The notes: generated from the sequence alone by a model not told the origin. A DNA stretch of 64,000 bases from Symsagittifera roscoffensis (GCF_963678635.1 NC_087067.1:56021964-56085963), one strand, 5' to 3'. Shown: positions 10,977-22,900, counted from the stretch's first letter. Program-made: numbers and translations.

Positions 10977-11389
10977 TGAGTTAGGACCGATGTGGTTAAC
11001 TCATAGAGTAATTTCGGATAGGGTACACCGTCTGCTCGTCACGCTATCTTATTTTCGGCCGGATAGATTCGTGCAACTTCTTAGTCTAATACCGATCCTA
11101 ATCTTACTCTTATACTATCTAATCTCAGGTTGTTTAACTAGTCTCTGCTAGGCTCAATAGATCTAGGGTATACTGGTTTATTGCGGCTGCTGGAGTTGTC
11201 TTGGAGAGGCAACTAATTTCTAAGTTAAATTCAAATCTCTCTGGTGCTGAAATTACAAGTAATTTCAGCACTTACAAATAAGTGGGTTGTTAGTTAGATG
11301 GACCATGATTGGTTAATATTAAATACTTTACAGTGGTAAAATATCTAATTTTTCCAATCATAAAATATAGTTTAGATCAGGTTCCAGTA
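10977..11389 (-). repeat. Partial inverted copy of the element 2 LTR-like repeat
   Basis: The reverse complement matches 17878-18247 and 36752-37128 over about 400 bp, for example GGATAGATTCGTGCAACTTC and TAGTTTAGATCAGGTTCCAG. Like those two copies, its outer end breaks off right after the text TAACTCA (read on the minus strand), so that end is a true family boundary. The other end is cut where the TIR element at 11394 begins. Confidence 0.8.
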
Positions 11390-11393
11390 ATAA

Positions 11394-12286
11394 CCCGGGT
11401 TGACCAAAACTTCTTATCATACAATTTCCATATATGAGAAACTTCTTGTCATACAATTTCATACGTACAGAAAATTGTATGAAAACTCTATGATAAGCAT
11501 TTTTCCATATATGAAAATTGTATGATAGGTGTTTTCCCATAAACCAAAAATTTTGAATTTTTCTTTCTAAATTCAGTTTCTGAAAAATTTTTGGTTGTAG
11601 TTGCAAGCGAACTCAAGTGAAAAAGACCCTGGTCACTCAAAACACCAAAGGTTTGACGGTCTTGCATTTACAATGCATAGAAATGGACCTGAAATTGCCT
11701 GTCTTTCACAATTGATATAACAAAAGTAACAAACTTTTATTTTATGGCAAAATTTTTTAATGATGATTATAAAAAATTTTTGAATTTTCAAATTATTATA
11801 CATTGATCAAGGCGTACATTAACACCCCATACAAAAGAAAGAGGAATTTTCAGCGTTTTTAAAAAAAAAATTAAGTGAAAAGAAAATAAAAGCCAATTTT
11901 ATCGCATCCAGGACTACGTTATGCACACAAAATATTAAATTTTGCATGCAAAATTTTTTTTTTTCGAAAAATGTTTGTTTGCGTACGAAAATCGATTTGC
12001 GGTTGAAAAAAAAACCAACAAAATTTTTGGGCTAAATTTTCAAAATTACTTGAAAATTTTTTTGTGTCATATATGGGAATTGTATGATAAGCATTTTTTT
12101 CAAAAAACGAAAACCTCAGTTTTTCATCATCAGATTGTGTTATTAGAATCAAACAGCCACAGAGTTTATACCAGTTTTCAACAATTTTTAGAAATTGTAT
12201 GAAAATTGTATGACAAGCATTTTCCCACACACTTGATGTATGGAATTGTATGATAAACATTTTCGGTGTATGGAGGTCAACCCGGG
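11394..12286 (-). mobile_element. Short TIR element, copy 1 (inverted)
   Basis: An 893-bp element whose ends are inverted copies: CCCGGGTTGACC at 11394 and GGTCAACCCGGG ending at 12286. Next to each end are many CATACAATTTCCATATATG-like strings that pair with each other, so the whole element is highly self-complementary. It encodes nothing convincing. The reverse complement matches the copies at 51888-52663 and 53660-54554, including TGCATTTACAATGCATAG and ATTGATCAAGGCGTAC. This is the form of a non-autonomous DNA transposon. No transposase is seen and the target-site duplication is unclear. Confidence 0.75.
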
Positions 12287-12789
12287 AAGGTCGAAGTATT
12301 TGCCAAATTTTTTTTTTTGATAGAAACCAATTGTAAAACCCAGCCAGACATTTGGTGACATTGGGAAACACTATTTAAAAGGTGAATAAAAACATGCTAT
12401 CGAATAAATGGTACTAATTTCATGGCACAACGTGTTTGAACAGAGACAAACTGCAATAGCCGTCAATTTCCCTCCAATTTAAGGTAGGAAAAAACCAATG
12501 CTTACTTTGAGGCGCATATACGTTCAAGCTCACATCCTATGCTTGTTATGAGAAGTGTCGCTTTTTTCATTGCTCTGCACAGGCTGTGTAAAAATCCCAT
12601 TTAAATCACTTTGCAGCAGGTCGGTGTTTTGCTTGCGATTCAAAATAAACCTACCGTCAATCAGCTTACAGGTTTTCGACATGATTCGGATTAATAACCG
12701 ACAAAGGCACTTCAGATCCGCTTCTTCCGGGCTAGTAAATATCAAAACAGCAGAGAGTGAAACAAAACAAGCCACAGAGTAAAAACATG
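12287..12789. other. No gene recognised
   Basis: Overlapping short open frames occur on both strands at 12530-12782. None has motif support. Confidence 0.35.
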
Positions 12790-14532
12790 CTCGGGGTGGG
12801 TTTTTTTTTCTTCAGACAAATTTCGACTTTTTAACTAGCCATTTTTGACGGAAATTTTTTTTATCATTCAAAAGGTATTGTTGTCCTGAGCTTAAACTTG
12901 AAAAAATATTGCACCTGTGATCATTTTTTGTAGAGTTACGAGGGTTTAAAGATTGCCATTTTGGCCATTTTGACCAATTTGGGACAATTAACGCGCGATA
13001 TAATTCGCGCTATTAAAGCGTAAGCAGAGATCTAATCCGTCTTATAAATCGTTCCAAATTGGTTGAACGAAGCTTATTTGCCATAATTGATTTGTTACAA
13101 GGAACGAAATCTCTCTTTTTGTACTTTATATGGCGTGTGGGGGGATGATTTTTACAAAAAATTTCTACATAAACCTTAAAAGGCAGTCGGAACATTTAGG
13201 GCTTCGCCCTGATACGAGCAGTCTTGTTGTTCCGACTTTCGATACGAAAGTAACGGATTATTTGTGCTCGGGGTGGGTTTTTTTTTCTTCAGACAAATTT
13301 CGACTTCTTAACTAGCCATATTGACAAAATTTTTTTATATCATTCGAAAGCTATTGTTGTCTTGAGCTCAAATTTGAAAAGATATTTCACCTGTGATCAT
13401 TTTTCGTAAAGTTATGGGGGTTTAAAGAATGCCATTTTGGCCAATTTGGGACAATTAACGCGCGATATATTTCGCGCTATTAACGCGTAAGCGGAGAGTT
13501 AATCCGTCTTAAAATTGTTCCAAGTTGGTTGAAAGAAACCTATTTGCCATAATTGATTTAGTACAAGGAGCTAAATCTATCTTATTGTACTTTAAATGGC
13601 GTTTGGGGGATGATTTTCATAAAAAATTTCAAATTTAAAAAAAAATTTTTTTTTACTTTATTACATTTATTTTTTTGTTATTACTGCTCCATAAAACCTT
13701 AAAATGTTATTACTGCTCCATAAAACCTTAAAAGGCAGTCAGAACATTCAGGGATTCGCCCTGATACGAGCAGTCTTGTCTAAGTTTGGAATCTTTTTCG
13801 AACCTTTATGTAATTATTTTCAAATCTATTTGCACTTTTTGCGCAGTTTTACTTTCCAGAACCATTTTTGTTATTTTCGAGTTTTTCATTTAAGCTAAAA
13901 TTGGCCACAAATATAAAATTTAGCTGTTCAGAAATCATTGCGTTGAACATTTTCCAAAAATCAAGCAGTCAAGAAAGGCCTGCAACTAAAAAAATTGTCC
14001 TGAGCTTAAATTTGAAAAAATATTGCACCTGTGATCATTTTTCGTAGAGTTACGAGGGTTTAAAGATTGCCATTTTGGCCATTTTGACCAATTTGGGACA
14101 ATTAACGCGCGATATAATTCGCGCTATTAAAGCGTAAGCAGAGATCTAATCCGTCTTATAAATCGTTCCAAATTGGTTGAACGAAGCTTATTTGCCATAA
14201 CTGATTTGTTACAAGGAACGAAATCTCTCTTTTTGTACTTTATATGGCCTGTGGGGGGATGATTTTTACAAAAAATTTCAAATTTTAGAAAAAATTTTCA
14301 TTTTATTTCATTTCATTTATTTTTTTATGCCTTTACTGCTGCTCCATAAAACCTTAAAAGGCAGTCGGAACATTCAGGGCTTCGCCCTGATACGAGCAGT
14401 CTTGTTTTAATTTAAAGTTAAATTGTTTTGAGATGTATTCAATATTAAATCGAATTGCTTTTTTGAAACGAATCAACGGTATTTATGTTATTACTGCTCC
14501 ATAAACCTTAAAGGCAGTCGGGCAGTCTTGTT
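12790..14532 (+). repeat. Cluster of hairpin-ended repeats (3 copies and 1 remnant)
   Basis: Copy 1 spans about 12790-13230, copy 2 about 13266-13779, and copy 3 about 13994-14405 (5' truncated). A remnant lies at 14488-14532. Copies 1 and 2 start GCTCGGGGTGGG plus a T run. The middle has ACGCGCGATATAATTCGCGC and CAAATTGGTTGAACGAAGC. The shared end is AAGGCAGTCGGAACATT, then the hairpin CAGGGCTTCGCCCTG, then ATACGAGCAGTCTTGT. Copies 1 and 3 are almost identical and copy 2 is more diverged. A fixed 3' hairpin with ragged 5' ends would suit a non-autonomous rolling-circle element, but the canonical CTRR terminus is not evident. Confidence 0.75.
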
Positions 14533-14974
14533 ACTTCTTCGCTTCGCTTTTATAGTCTGATATTTGATTTTAACAGCATTCCAAAAATTGAGTAATTGGC
14601 ATATTCTTGTTTTAACGCGCTTGCTCTTTTATATTTTTGGTAAAACTTTGCGTATGTATTTGCGAACCTTTCTTGTGCTCTATGCAGATTTTAATGGTAA
14701 AAACTGTGTGATTACCGTTACTCACCATAACTTAAATAAAACAGCACCACAAAAGCATGAAAATCTTACTAGATATTGTTTCATATAAAACAAACAGTAT
14801 AACGCAAAGAAAAACAAGCAACTATTCTTGTTTAGCAAAGAAAAGAAGCAGCAAGCAGAGAGTTTAGTTAAAGATTTTAGAAAAACGTTGCTCTGATTGA
14901 ATTGTCATATTCAGACTTGGTTTTGATTGCATTTGAATTATCAAAGCCCCAGCAAATCATTTAAGAGAAAAAAC

Positions 14975-15295
14975 ATGAATGTGTTAAAGAAAATCTTCCT
15001 GTGGAAACAATTAGCGGTTCGATATGCTAAAGTGGGTGTTATTTTGGCTTGTTTAACAGCATTTCTTGTCTGCTTACGGACACCTTTGGTTCGTCAAGTC
15101 AGCATTATAAATGAACATCTGGAAACTTTAGCTGAACATCAACCACGCAACGCTAGTTTGGAAGCTGAAATAACGACTTCTGAACAACAAAAGTGCATCG
15201 ATACTCCGTGGATTGACTCTCCAGCACTAGTTCACCGTTATGCTCCCTTAAATCACCCCGACTATTCACTTCCAAAGGGGCTGAAAATGCTACAG
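14975..15295 (+). CDS. Probable exon 1 of a type II Golgi membrane protein
   Basis: The ATG at 14975 opens a 107-codon stretch ending CTACAG at 15295, followed by GTAGGC, a good splice donor; the unspliced frame would stop at 15337. Residues 1-17 are basic (MNVLKKIFLWKQLAVRY). Residues about 19-34 (KVGVILACLTAFLVCL) form one membrane segment. The rest is a polar stem with the N-glycosylation sequon NAS and ends YSLPKGLKMLQ. This tail-anchor-stem layout is typical of Golgi glycosyltransferases. The exon ends in phase 0, and the glycosyltransferase exon at 60495 begins in phase 0. An in-frame TTG upstream (14927) is not needed. Alternatives: an independent small membrane protein, or a chance ORF. 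Its base composition is less biased than its repeat neighbours. Confidence 0.5.
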
Positions 15296-15925
15296 GTAGG
15301 CAATAAGATCATGGTCGAAGTTATCGCTAATAGTTAATTAGGCAATCTAGCATCTCGCGCTCGACGTGCTCAATGGCTTGTAATCCGTTGACGAAATGCG
15401 AGGGACGAAAGGTGGCGGTAATTTCATGAGGGGCCAAGTGTGTCAATACCTAAAAACTAATTTTGAAAGATTTGCAGGTTCGTTTCAAAATTTGAGGAGC
15501 AGAGTTTCATGAACTTAAACAGAACATAGTAGGCTTGATTCAATTCAACCAACCCGGGTTGACCTCCATAGACCGAAAATGCTAATTATACAATTTCATA
15601 CACTTAGTCTATGGAAAACTGCTAGTCATACAAATTTCATACATTTTTGCAAAATGAATTTAACCGAGTTTCAAAGGTATTTTATAGTTGTTTTGGTATC
15701 GAAATTGGTATCTCTTCATAAAAAAAAGGGAAAAAATGGTATGAAAAAAATGCTAATCATACAATTTCCGTATATGGAAACTGTATAATTAGCATTAACA
15801 AAAAAATTTTGTGAAAAAAAAGCTTTGAACAATTGATTCAACTGCAAGCAAAACATTTAAGCGTTGTTTGGGCTGCTAAAACTGAAAACTTTGACTTTTT
15901 TATTTTTGTTTTCTGAAAAAAAACA

Positions 15926-15965
15926 CTAGTCATACAATTTCCATATATGGAAATTGTATGACTAG
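15926..15965. repeat. Perfect 40-bp palindrome
   Basis: CTAGTCATACAATTTCCATA is followed directly by its exact reverse complement with no spacer. It lies inside the TIR element. It is the cleanest example of the subterminal inverted strings seen in every copy of this family. Confidence 0.95.
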
Positions 15966-16271
15966 CATTTTTTTGATGGCGACGGCAAAATTTTTCTTGA
16001 AATTTAGTATTTTTGAAATTGCACCCAAAAAATTTTTTTTGTATTTTTTCAACCTCAAATTGACTTTCGTATTCAAAAAAATTTTTTTGAAAAAAAAAAA
16101 TTTGCATGCAAAATTTAATTTTTTGTGTGTATAACGTAGTCCTGGATATACTAATATTGGCTTTTTTTCCCTTTACTCTTCATAAATTTTTTCAAAAACG
16201 CTTAAAATTTCACTTTCTTTTGTATGACATGTTTTTGTATGCCTTGATCAGTGTCTCGCTCAAAAACATGT

Positions 16272-16845
16272 TGAATTGAAGTTGTTGAATTGAAATAACA
16301 TCTGGTATGAATTGTGTTTCAATAACTTCGTTTTTTGCTTTTCCAGTTCTAACACATAGATTTGATCAAAAATTCAAATATTAAAAATAATATTTGACTG
16401 AAATTACATTGTTCTCTTGTTTTCTGATCCAGCGAGACTTGTGAATACGCATATCGTAAATCAAGAGAAGAGAACAACTTTTGTTCTATGGTATCAGATT
16501 TCATCGTTTATGCGATGTTGTCGAGTAATAAAGCTATATTCGGCATCTGATACTTGTTTTTGTGGATAAATTTGATAATTTTTTTAGTCTAATGCGAGTT
16601 TGACTGTTTGGTCCTTTTTCACTGTTATTACGATCGGGCCAATGAACTGTTTATCGGAACTTTTTTCCAACTTTATAATATGTTGTTGGTCGATTAGTTT
16701 ATTCAGTACTTTTTCTACTCTTTCTTGACCTTTTTGTTGAATTGAAGTAACATCTGGTATGAATTGTGTTTCAATAACTTCGTTTTTTGCTTTTCCAGTT
16801 CTAACGCATAGGTTTGATCAAAAATTCAAATATTAAAAATAATCA
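16272..16845. repeat. Direct repeat pair, ~113 bp, 461 bp apart
   Basis: 16272-16388 and 16733-16845 share TGAATTGAA-TAACATCTGG, TTGTGTTTCAATAACTTCG and TTTTTGCTTTTCCAGTTCTAA with few differences. Between them lies an LTR-like piece (an AATAAAGCTATATTCGGCATC string at about 16529) and the rest of the RT fragment. The pattern fits a rearranged retroelement piece. Confidence 0.8.
16584..16817 (-). pseudogene. pol: Ty3/gypsy reverse transcriptase fragment
   Basis: On the minus strand a 77-codon open frame runs from 16817 to a TAA at 16584-16586. It includes QQKGQERVEKVLNKLID, then LEKSSDKQFIGPIVITVKKD and QTVKLALD. This is the very start of the RT domain of the lineage to which element 1 belongs, and it is exactly the block that element 1 lacks. 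Both ends are truncated: a stop follows the LALD motif and another lies upstream. A shorter duplicate of its N-terminal part lies at 16272-16388. It has no catalytic residues, so it is a relic carried by the TIR element. Confidence 0.8.
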
Positions 16846-17232
16846 TTTTTGAAAATTTTTGTCAATATTTAAAAGTTCGTTATTTTCGCTATAATATTTG
16901 TGTGAGGCAGAATTAAAACATTTCAGACTGTTTCCAAGGCAATTTTAATGCGAGACGGCCAAACCTTTGGTTACTACGTTCGAGTAACCAAGGTGTATGT
17001 CATTTGTGTTCGGTTACGAACACAACCAAAAAATTTTGAGAAACTAAAATGTAAAAAATCAATATTTTTGGGTTAAGAAAAATTACTAGTCATACAATTT
17101 CCATATATGAAAAAATACTAATCATAGACCTTTGATGCAATTTTCTGTACTTATGGAATTTCATGAAAAGTGTATGACTAGCATTTTTCCATATCTGGAA
17201 ATTGTATGACTAGAATTTTGGGTCAACCCGGG

Positions 17233-17548
17233 AATGGAGTTTGTTCAGTGATCCGATTTGTTATCTCCCATTTCACTCTCCCATAGTTAAATAAGTCTGG
17301 AAAACAAATATCTCAACTTTTCAGTTATCAAAAAAAACATCAGTCGGTTCAAATCATGGTCAAACCCTTTCAGTCGTAATTCGATTGAAAATAAAACAAA
17401 CTTTGATTATCGTTTCTCAGTGTCGAGAAAAAAAGCGTCTAAAATTTTCAGTTTTTGGTGTAATTGGGTGTGAATAAGGCAAGTGAGCAGGCTTATTTTG
17501 GTTTTCAACCAAAAGCATATACCAATAATAATCATTCAGTTGAAATGT
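17233..17548. repeat. Diverged upstream copy of the LTR-like repeat start
   Basis: 17345-17560 aligns loosely with 17583-17720: CCCTTTCAGTCGTAATTCGA against CCCCTTCAGTCCTAATTCGA, and AAGTGAGCAGGCTTATTT in both. This suggests that an older, partial copy of the same repeat lies immediately upstream. Confidence 0.5.
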
Positions 17549-18247
17549 TGATTTATCCTGATATTTCGTCGAGTAGTATATCACATTAAAGCCCCTTCAG
17601 TCCTAATTCGAACCACGTTAAGTTTTTTCTTGAAAAGTTGTCCCAGTCTCGAATTAACCGAGTTGGAACTTTTTAGTTTTTGTGTTATTTCGAGCGAGTA
17701 AAGTAAGTGAGCAGGCTTATTTAAGTGCCTTTTTTGAAATAAAAAAACTTCATAACTCAAATATTTTCCGCAAAAACCTTGAAACAATGTTTGGAAACTT
17801 TTCAGATTTTTTTGTTTTTTATTGTTGTCATTTTTTGATCAAAACCGTTGCCCAATCTCCATATGGCTGTCAAATATGCTGGAACCAGATCTAAACTAGA
17901 ATTTATTATTGGATATTATTCTGATATTTTATCTCTAAAAAATATTGAATACTAACCAATCATACTCCATCAAACTAACAACCCTTTAAATTAGTTGTAG
18001 TTTGAACACCAGAACAATTTGAATTCAGCTTAGAATACAGTTGTTCTCATTCTGGAACTAACTGGCATAAACCGGTGTACACTAGATCTATTGAGACTAG
18101 AAGATTTAAGATTAAGATTAAGATTGGTAATAGATTAAGAAGTTGCACGAATCTATCCGGCCGAAAATAAGGTAGCGTGACGAGCAGCCGGTGTACCTTA
18201 TCTGATATTACTCTACTAGTATAGATGTATAAAAAGGATATAACTCA
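17549..18247 (+). repeat. LTR-like direct repeat A (5' side of element 2)
   Basis: About 93% identical by eye to 36373-37128. It starts near GATTTATCCTGATATTTCG and ends GGATATAACTCA. All three copies in the window break at this ACTCA end, and the CA terminus is as expected for an LTR. Copy A lacks 47 bp and about 12 bp that are present in copy B. Confidence 0.7.
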
Positions 18248-18571
18248 TCTGGTGCGACCAAAAGTCTCAAACAGACCTTAACTAACCTAGATTTGGAAAA
18301 CATTAGGATAGAAATAGACAAATACAACTTTTCAAAAAGGTTATCTGACAAAAACTTAGTGGATACGTCTCTACGGCTCAATGGATCAGATCCAAATTTC
18401 CGAACAATAAGAGAACTAACCGGTACTGGAAGAAGACCTCGAACAAGAGATGACATACGCCCAGGAAGAAATCTACCAACCGATTTCATGATCGTACGAC
18501 AAAAACCAGATGAAACTTTTATATTTAGAATACTTCCAGCAGTAAATTTAAATTTTGATTTACTGACATAA
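18233..18571 (+). CDS. Unrecognised open frame across the repeat end and leader
   Basis: The + frame is open from 18233 (after TAA) to the TGA/TAA region at 18571, about 112 codons, without an early Met. The sequence is polar and looks protein-like rather than low-complexity: NLDLENIRIEIDKYNFSKRL, then TGTGRRPRTRDDIRPGRNLP and FMIVRQKPDETFIFRILP. I do not recognise the family. It is open while the neighbouring genes of element 2 are full of stops. It could be a leader-encoded peptide of element 2, a captured exon or chance. Confidence 0.35.
   Translation, partial: KGYNSSGATKSLKQTLTNLDLENIRIEIDKYNFSKRLSDKNLVDTSLRLNGSDPNFRTIRELTGTGRRPRTRDDIRPGRNLPTDFMIVRQKPDETFIFRILPAVNLNFDLLT
18250..18267 (+). 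promoter_or_regulatory. Candidate primer-binding site of element 2
   Basis: TGGTGCGACCAAAAGTCTC starts two bases after the ACTCA end of repeat A, the spacing seen in many retroviral elements. It starts with the required TGG, but I cannot assign it to a tRNA. Confidence 0.3.
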
Positions 18572-19966
18572 AGTTTTAAAGAATCATCTTCATCAAACTT
18601 TCATGGCGCTAAACCTAATAATTATACAGTAACGACCATAAAAACAACACTAGTCGTTTTCCTTAAATCAGCTGTAAATTAAATAACAACTTGAAAATTT
18701 TTTTTTAGTGACTATAAAAAAAACAAAAATTAGTTAGTTTAAGTCATAAGTCGTTAGTATATAGAAATGATCTCTTCATCCCAGCTTCAGCACCTAAAAC
18801 ATAACAGCAAATCTCAAAATTTAACCATCATCAAAACTAAAAACTTGACCTTTTAAACTCGACCTTTTATCAATAAACTATCAAAGCTTATCCTTGTTTT
18901 CAGTTAAATTAATTTCATTTAAAAAAACAGATCATCAAAGCCTCCATTGGATCTTTAAATTATATAAAACTATATCTAAATTTCTGATCATCAAGGCTTA
19001 TCCTTGGATCAAAAAGAACAATTTTGTTCTCCCCCTCCCACATTAATTAGTGTCTAACGAACTCAAACGTCGATTCACTACCCAACCCTTAACAAAGACT
19101 CAAAACTAACAGAAATTTTTCGAAGAGCTGACCATTCTAATTAGGATAAACAGTGAAGAACTTCGGTTACTCAGCCTTCACTTGATCCCCTCCTCTAAGA
19201 TGGCCCAGGCTAAAACACTTCAACTTAGTAAGTCATAAAATAGTATCTAACGAACTGCTTGCGTTCTAATTATACCTGAACCTTGTGGATCAGTTTACTT
19301 TTCTCCAACCCTTGATCACGAATCACAACCCCTAAGTAAGATTAGGTAAGTGTATCTTAATTTACAATTATTCACGAGAAATCAAAAATCATTCTCACGA
19401 ATTGATATATGCTTTTCTCTCCAACCCGATAAATACGATCCAAGTTAAGCTAACCACAAAAAATTGTAAGAAATATCAGTTTAAGACATTAGAAATCACT
19501 AACCCCAATTTTGCATCCATGATCCTAAGCCTCATGTCAAGAGACAATTTAGGAAACAAACAATCAATTATAATACACAACTGTTTAATTAACGACGAAA
19601 GAAACGACCTCGTAAATACACACACAGACAAACAATAGGACACATACGAATAAAAAGACAAACACTTAGAAAGAAAATAATTGGCAATTAAAAACAAATT
19701 TTTAAGAAGCCATTTTCAGAACAAAGAAACGCAGTCTCAGAATCAGAAACAAGCGCAAAACAAAAACTCCACAATTTAAAAGACTCGATAAATAAAAACA
19801 ATTAAATTGACGATCAATTATATTTTACTGACTCCGAAACCACTTCACCAGCATCAATAAAAGGAAAGCGTAGAATAAACAACTGTTACACAAACAAACC
19901 AATACGTTTGTACAATTGGAATCAACCAAAAAGACACATTGAAAATTACACGCTAACAACACAAAA
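18572..19966 (+). other. Leader of element 2, no gene
   Basis: A-rich text without coding motifs. A short repeated string occurs twice: CAAAGCTTATCCTTG near 18885 and CATCAAGGCTTATCCTTGG near 18989. TCTAACGAACT also occurs twice (about 19054 and 19247). I looked for a second copy of this stretch after the env-like gene, as an LTR pair would require, and found none. Confidence 0.4.
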
Positions 19967-22900
19967 ATGATTCGAAATGAAGATAACCCGAAAGATTCAG
20001 TATCTCCAATTTTAATACATCCATTAACTGAAGCTCGAGGACAGGTACAAATTTGCCAATGTTTAATCGCAAATTTATTCGACAAAGGAGAAAGTCATGA
20101 ACAAAAGAATTTCCCAATGTAAAAATCAAAAGAAAACTTCTTGACCACTATCTGAAAGGTATATGTAGTCTCACATCACAATATGGAATCTACACAATAG
20201 AAATCAGACCACCAAACGCATTTCATGACAATTATCTTTTTCAAACTGATGACGTAGATATGACTTTTCAAAAGTTTTCACACAATACATCAAAAGCATA
20301 CAGCATCAAAACTCACAAAGAGCAAACTCAATATTCACAAACGATGTATTCTCACTTATTTATAGCTATATTTCTATATAAGAATTGAAAGAACCTCAAA
20401 ACGATTCACCAACTCAAACATCTCGACATACAACTATACCACAAGAATTACATATAATTTCAAAATTTTTAAATGCAATCTGTGAAGATCTAACTAGTAA
20501 TGACATAACACAACATGTTGAACACGTTTTTAAAAAAATCTTACCATGGTTCATAATCGATTATTTTAGTCATAATATTGATCTTATTGCACAAGCAAGA
20601 AAAAATTTTAGACAACAAAATACAGATGACGAAACCATATTAGCAGAACAAACAAATTATATTAGGCACCCTGAATGGTCTCATGGATTATTTCTTAATA
20701 TACCAACAAATATATCCAGCCAAGCAATTAGCACAATCTCTTTTCACAAAGATTATCTTAAAGTATATTCATTTTCAATTGACGCAACACCTTTAAAGTA
20801 TAATTCATTCTTTCCTTAAAGAGTAGGAAATAATAGTTTAAACTCTACTTTTACAAATCAAGACAAATTAAACAGAACAAGAAAGCCTACACAACAAGGT
20901 ATACAAACCCCATCACATTTCGTAAATGAAGAAAAAGTTGAAACAAAAACAACAACGGAAGCACAACGAAGCATTTCACCTATTCAAACCAATTTTACAA
21001 TTCCAAAGCTACAAAAACCAACTCTACAACAAACAAACATACAATCCATAGTAAAACCCTCTGTTGCTCAAAAAGATTCATAAATGGAATACCCAATGTT
21101 GCGACCAGTAACAAAACCACCAAATAAACAAAAAACATCACATAGAAATTATTTCGCAGAACATAGTTATAACTATGTAAATACATCAAAAACAACAAAC
21201 TCTTCTAATATGAATACTCAGAACTACTCATACTCACAAAGTCAAAATATACTACAACCGACTTCAAATTCAGTAAATCTTAATGATTAACTACGATTCT
21301 CACAAGAACAAATAGAAAATTACCCATTTTTCCAACAAAACAAAAATAGTACAAATAAATATTATACAAGAAATCAACCTCATTTTTAAAAAACAAATTA
21401 TTTTCTATCAGATGATGAAGAATACTATACTCAAACTCATCAACAACTTTACTCAAACCAAAGAAATCGTTTTAACAACATTGACCAACCAGACATTTTT
21501 GAACCATACATACGAGATGAACAAGTAAGACAAATTAGAAATAATCCAACATCTCAAAATAATCATAATTTTCAACAACAAAACCCAGTAATAACACAAC
21601 CATACCAAAAACTCAAATGTACAATGCATTTCCACTGCCATATTACTTACAACAATATGAAGTAACAAAAATTCAGCACACAAATTTATCTCAAGTGCCA
21701 AATGCTGCAGAGTCACTACAGATGACTATGAATCCATACCTAATGGATGGAGCATCAATATCATCAACTAAGCCACTAATGGTATTTACAGGCGCAAATC
21801 CCGAATACTCTGTAGAAGATTATTTAAACAAAGTCATAGCAAACTTAATTCTAAATATAGGACCTGAACTAGTAAACACACCACTCCATCAAAATTGGAT
21901 ACATAGACGCACAGCTTTAAGCCAAACCACACTTGATGGCGCAGCCCAGAAATGGTTTTCAGTTTTACCTATTTAAATAACATCAGATTGGAAACGATTC
22001 ACACAAGAATTCTCAAAAATGTTTGATTCTGAAAGAAACAAACAACATCAAACAGTTTTATGCAATGAATTTTGCAGACTACCAAATGAAACAATTAAAC
22101 AACTTGCAGTAAGAATTGAAACACTAGTCCGAAAAGCATATTCACTCAAAACCTATGATTATAAAAAAACAAAGATGACATAAATCTTAATGATGACGCT
22201 AACTCCTCAATTGCGAAAAAAGCAAAAAAAAAAACAAAGCATCACATCCTTCATCAATCCGAGAGCCAGATTTAGACTTTAGGAAACTAGTAGATAAACT
22301 AGAACAAGCAGAAATCACCATGAAATTAGAAGAAACGAAAAACCTAAAGCTACAACATGTCAACAACATTCAAACCACTAATTCACAAAAAAAAACAATG
22401 TTCACGACTACGATACACAATTATCTGAAGGAAAAAATCACTGAAATCTTAAACATCTACGAGAAAAACCCAAACTTTAAAGGTAAACCATCATTCAAAA
22501 AGTGGTGCATTTATTGGCGAAGATAGGGACACAGTATTGCCGAATGCAGACAAAAACAACAAAATAAAAAAAATAAACCACAAAAATATAGAGAACCAGA
22601 TAAATCATTTCATCAGTATTTGAAAAAAGATCAAAGTTTAACCAACAAAAACCTTCATAGTAATAATAGTTCAGGAAAACCACTTCCAAATAACTCAAAT
22701 TACTCTAGACAACAATCACCTTATAATCTGAACTATCGAGGACGATCGCCAAACCAAAGAAGTTCACGATATTTCTCACAAAACAGATATAGTACTATCA
22801 AACAGTCGAAGTAATCAGAATCAATAACTATTCAAGATCAAATTCGAACCGACCTGAATTTTCGTTTAATGCCAGTTCCCATTCAAATTCTTTACTAATA

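Larger units (their letters stand above)
15553..17232 (+). mobile_element. Short TIR element, copy 2, carrying a nested insertion
   Basis: Ends CCCGGGTTGACCTCC at 15553 and GGTCAACCCGGG ending at 17232. Subterminal CATACAATTTCC palindromes and the AAAATTTAATTTTTTGTGTG-to-TAGTCCTGGATA stretch match the other copies. It is about 790 bp longer than copy 1 because foreign sequence, including gypsy RT text on the minus strand, occupies roughly 16250-16850. Confidence 0.75.

Noticed and set aside
10837-11151. 104-aa + strand frame containing RVISDRVHRLLVTLSYFRPD
   Set aside because: It lies inside the inverted LTR-like repeat; the same peptide appears in the other two copies only because the DNA is repeated, and those frames are broken differently.
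18880-19020. Candidate 5' LTR of element 2 with the repeated CTTATCCTTGG string
   Set aside because: No second copy exists downstream of the env-like gene, so it cannot be shown to be an LTR.
19402-19697. Overlapping + and - frames in the leader of element 2
   Set aside because: A-rich low-complexity text without motifs; not supported.
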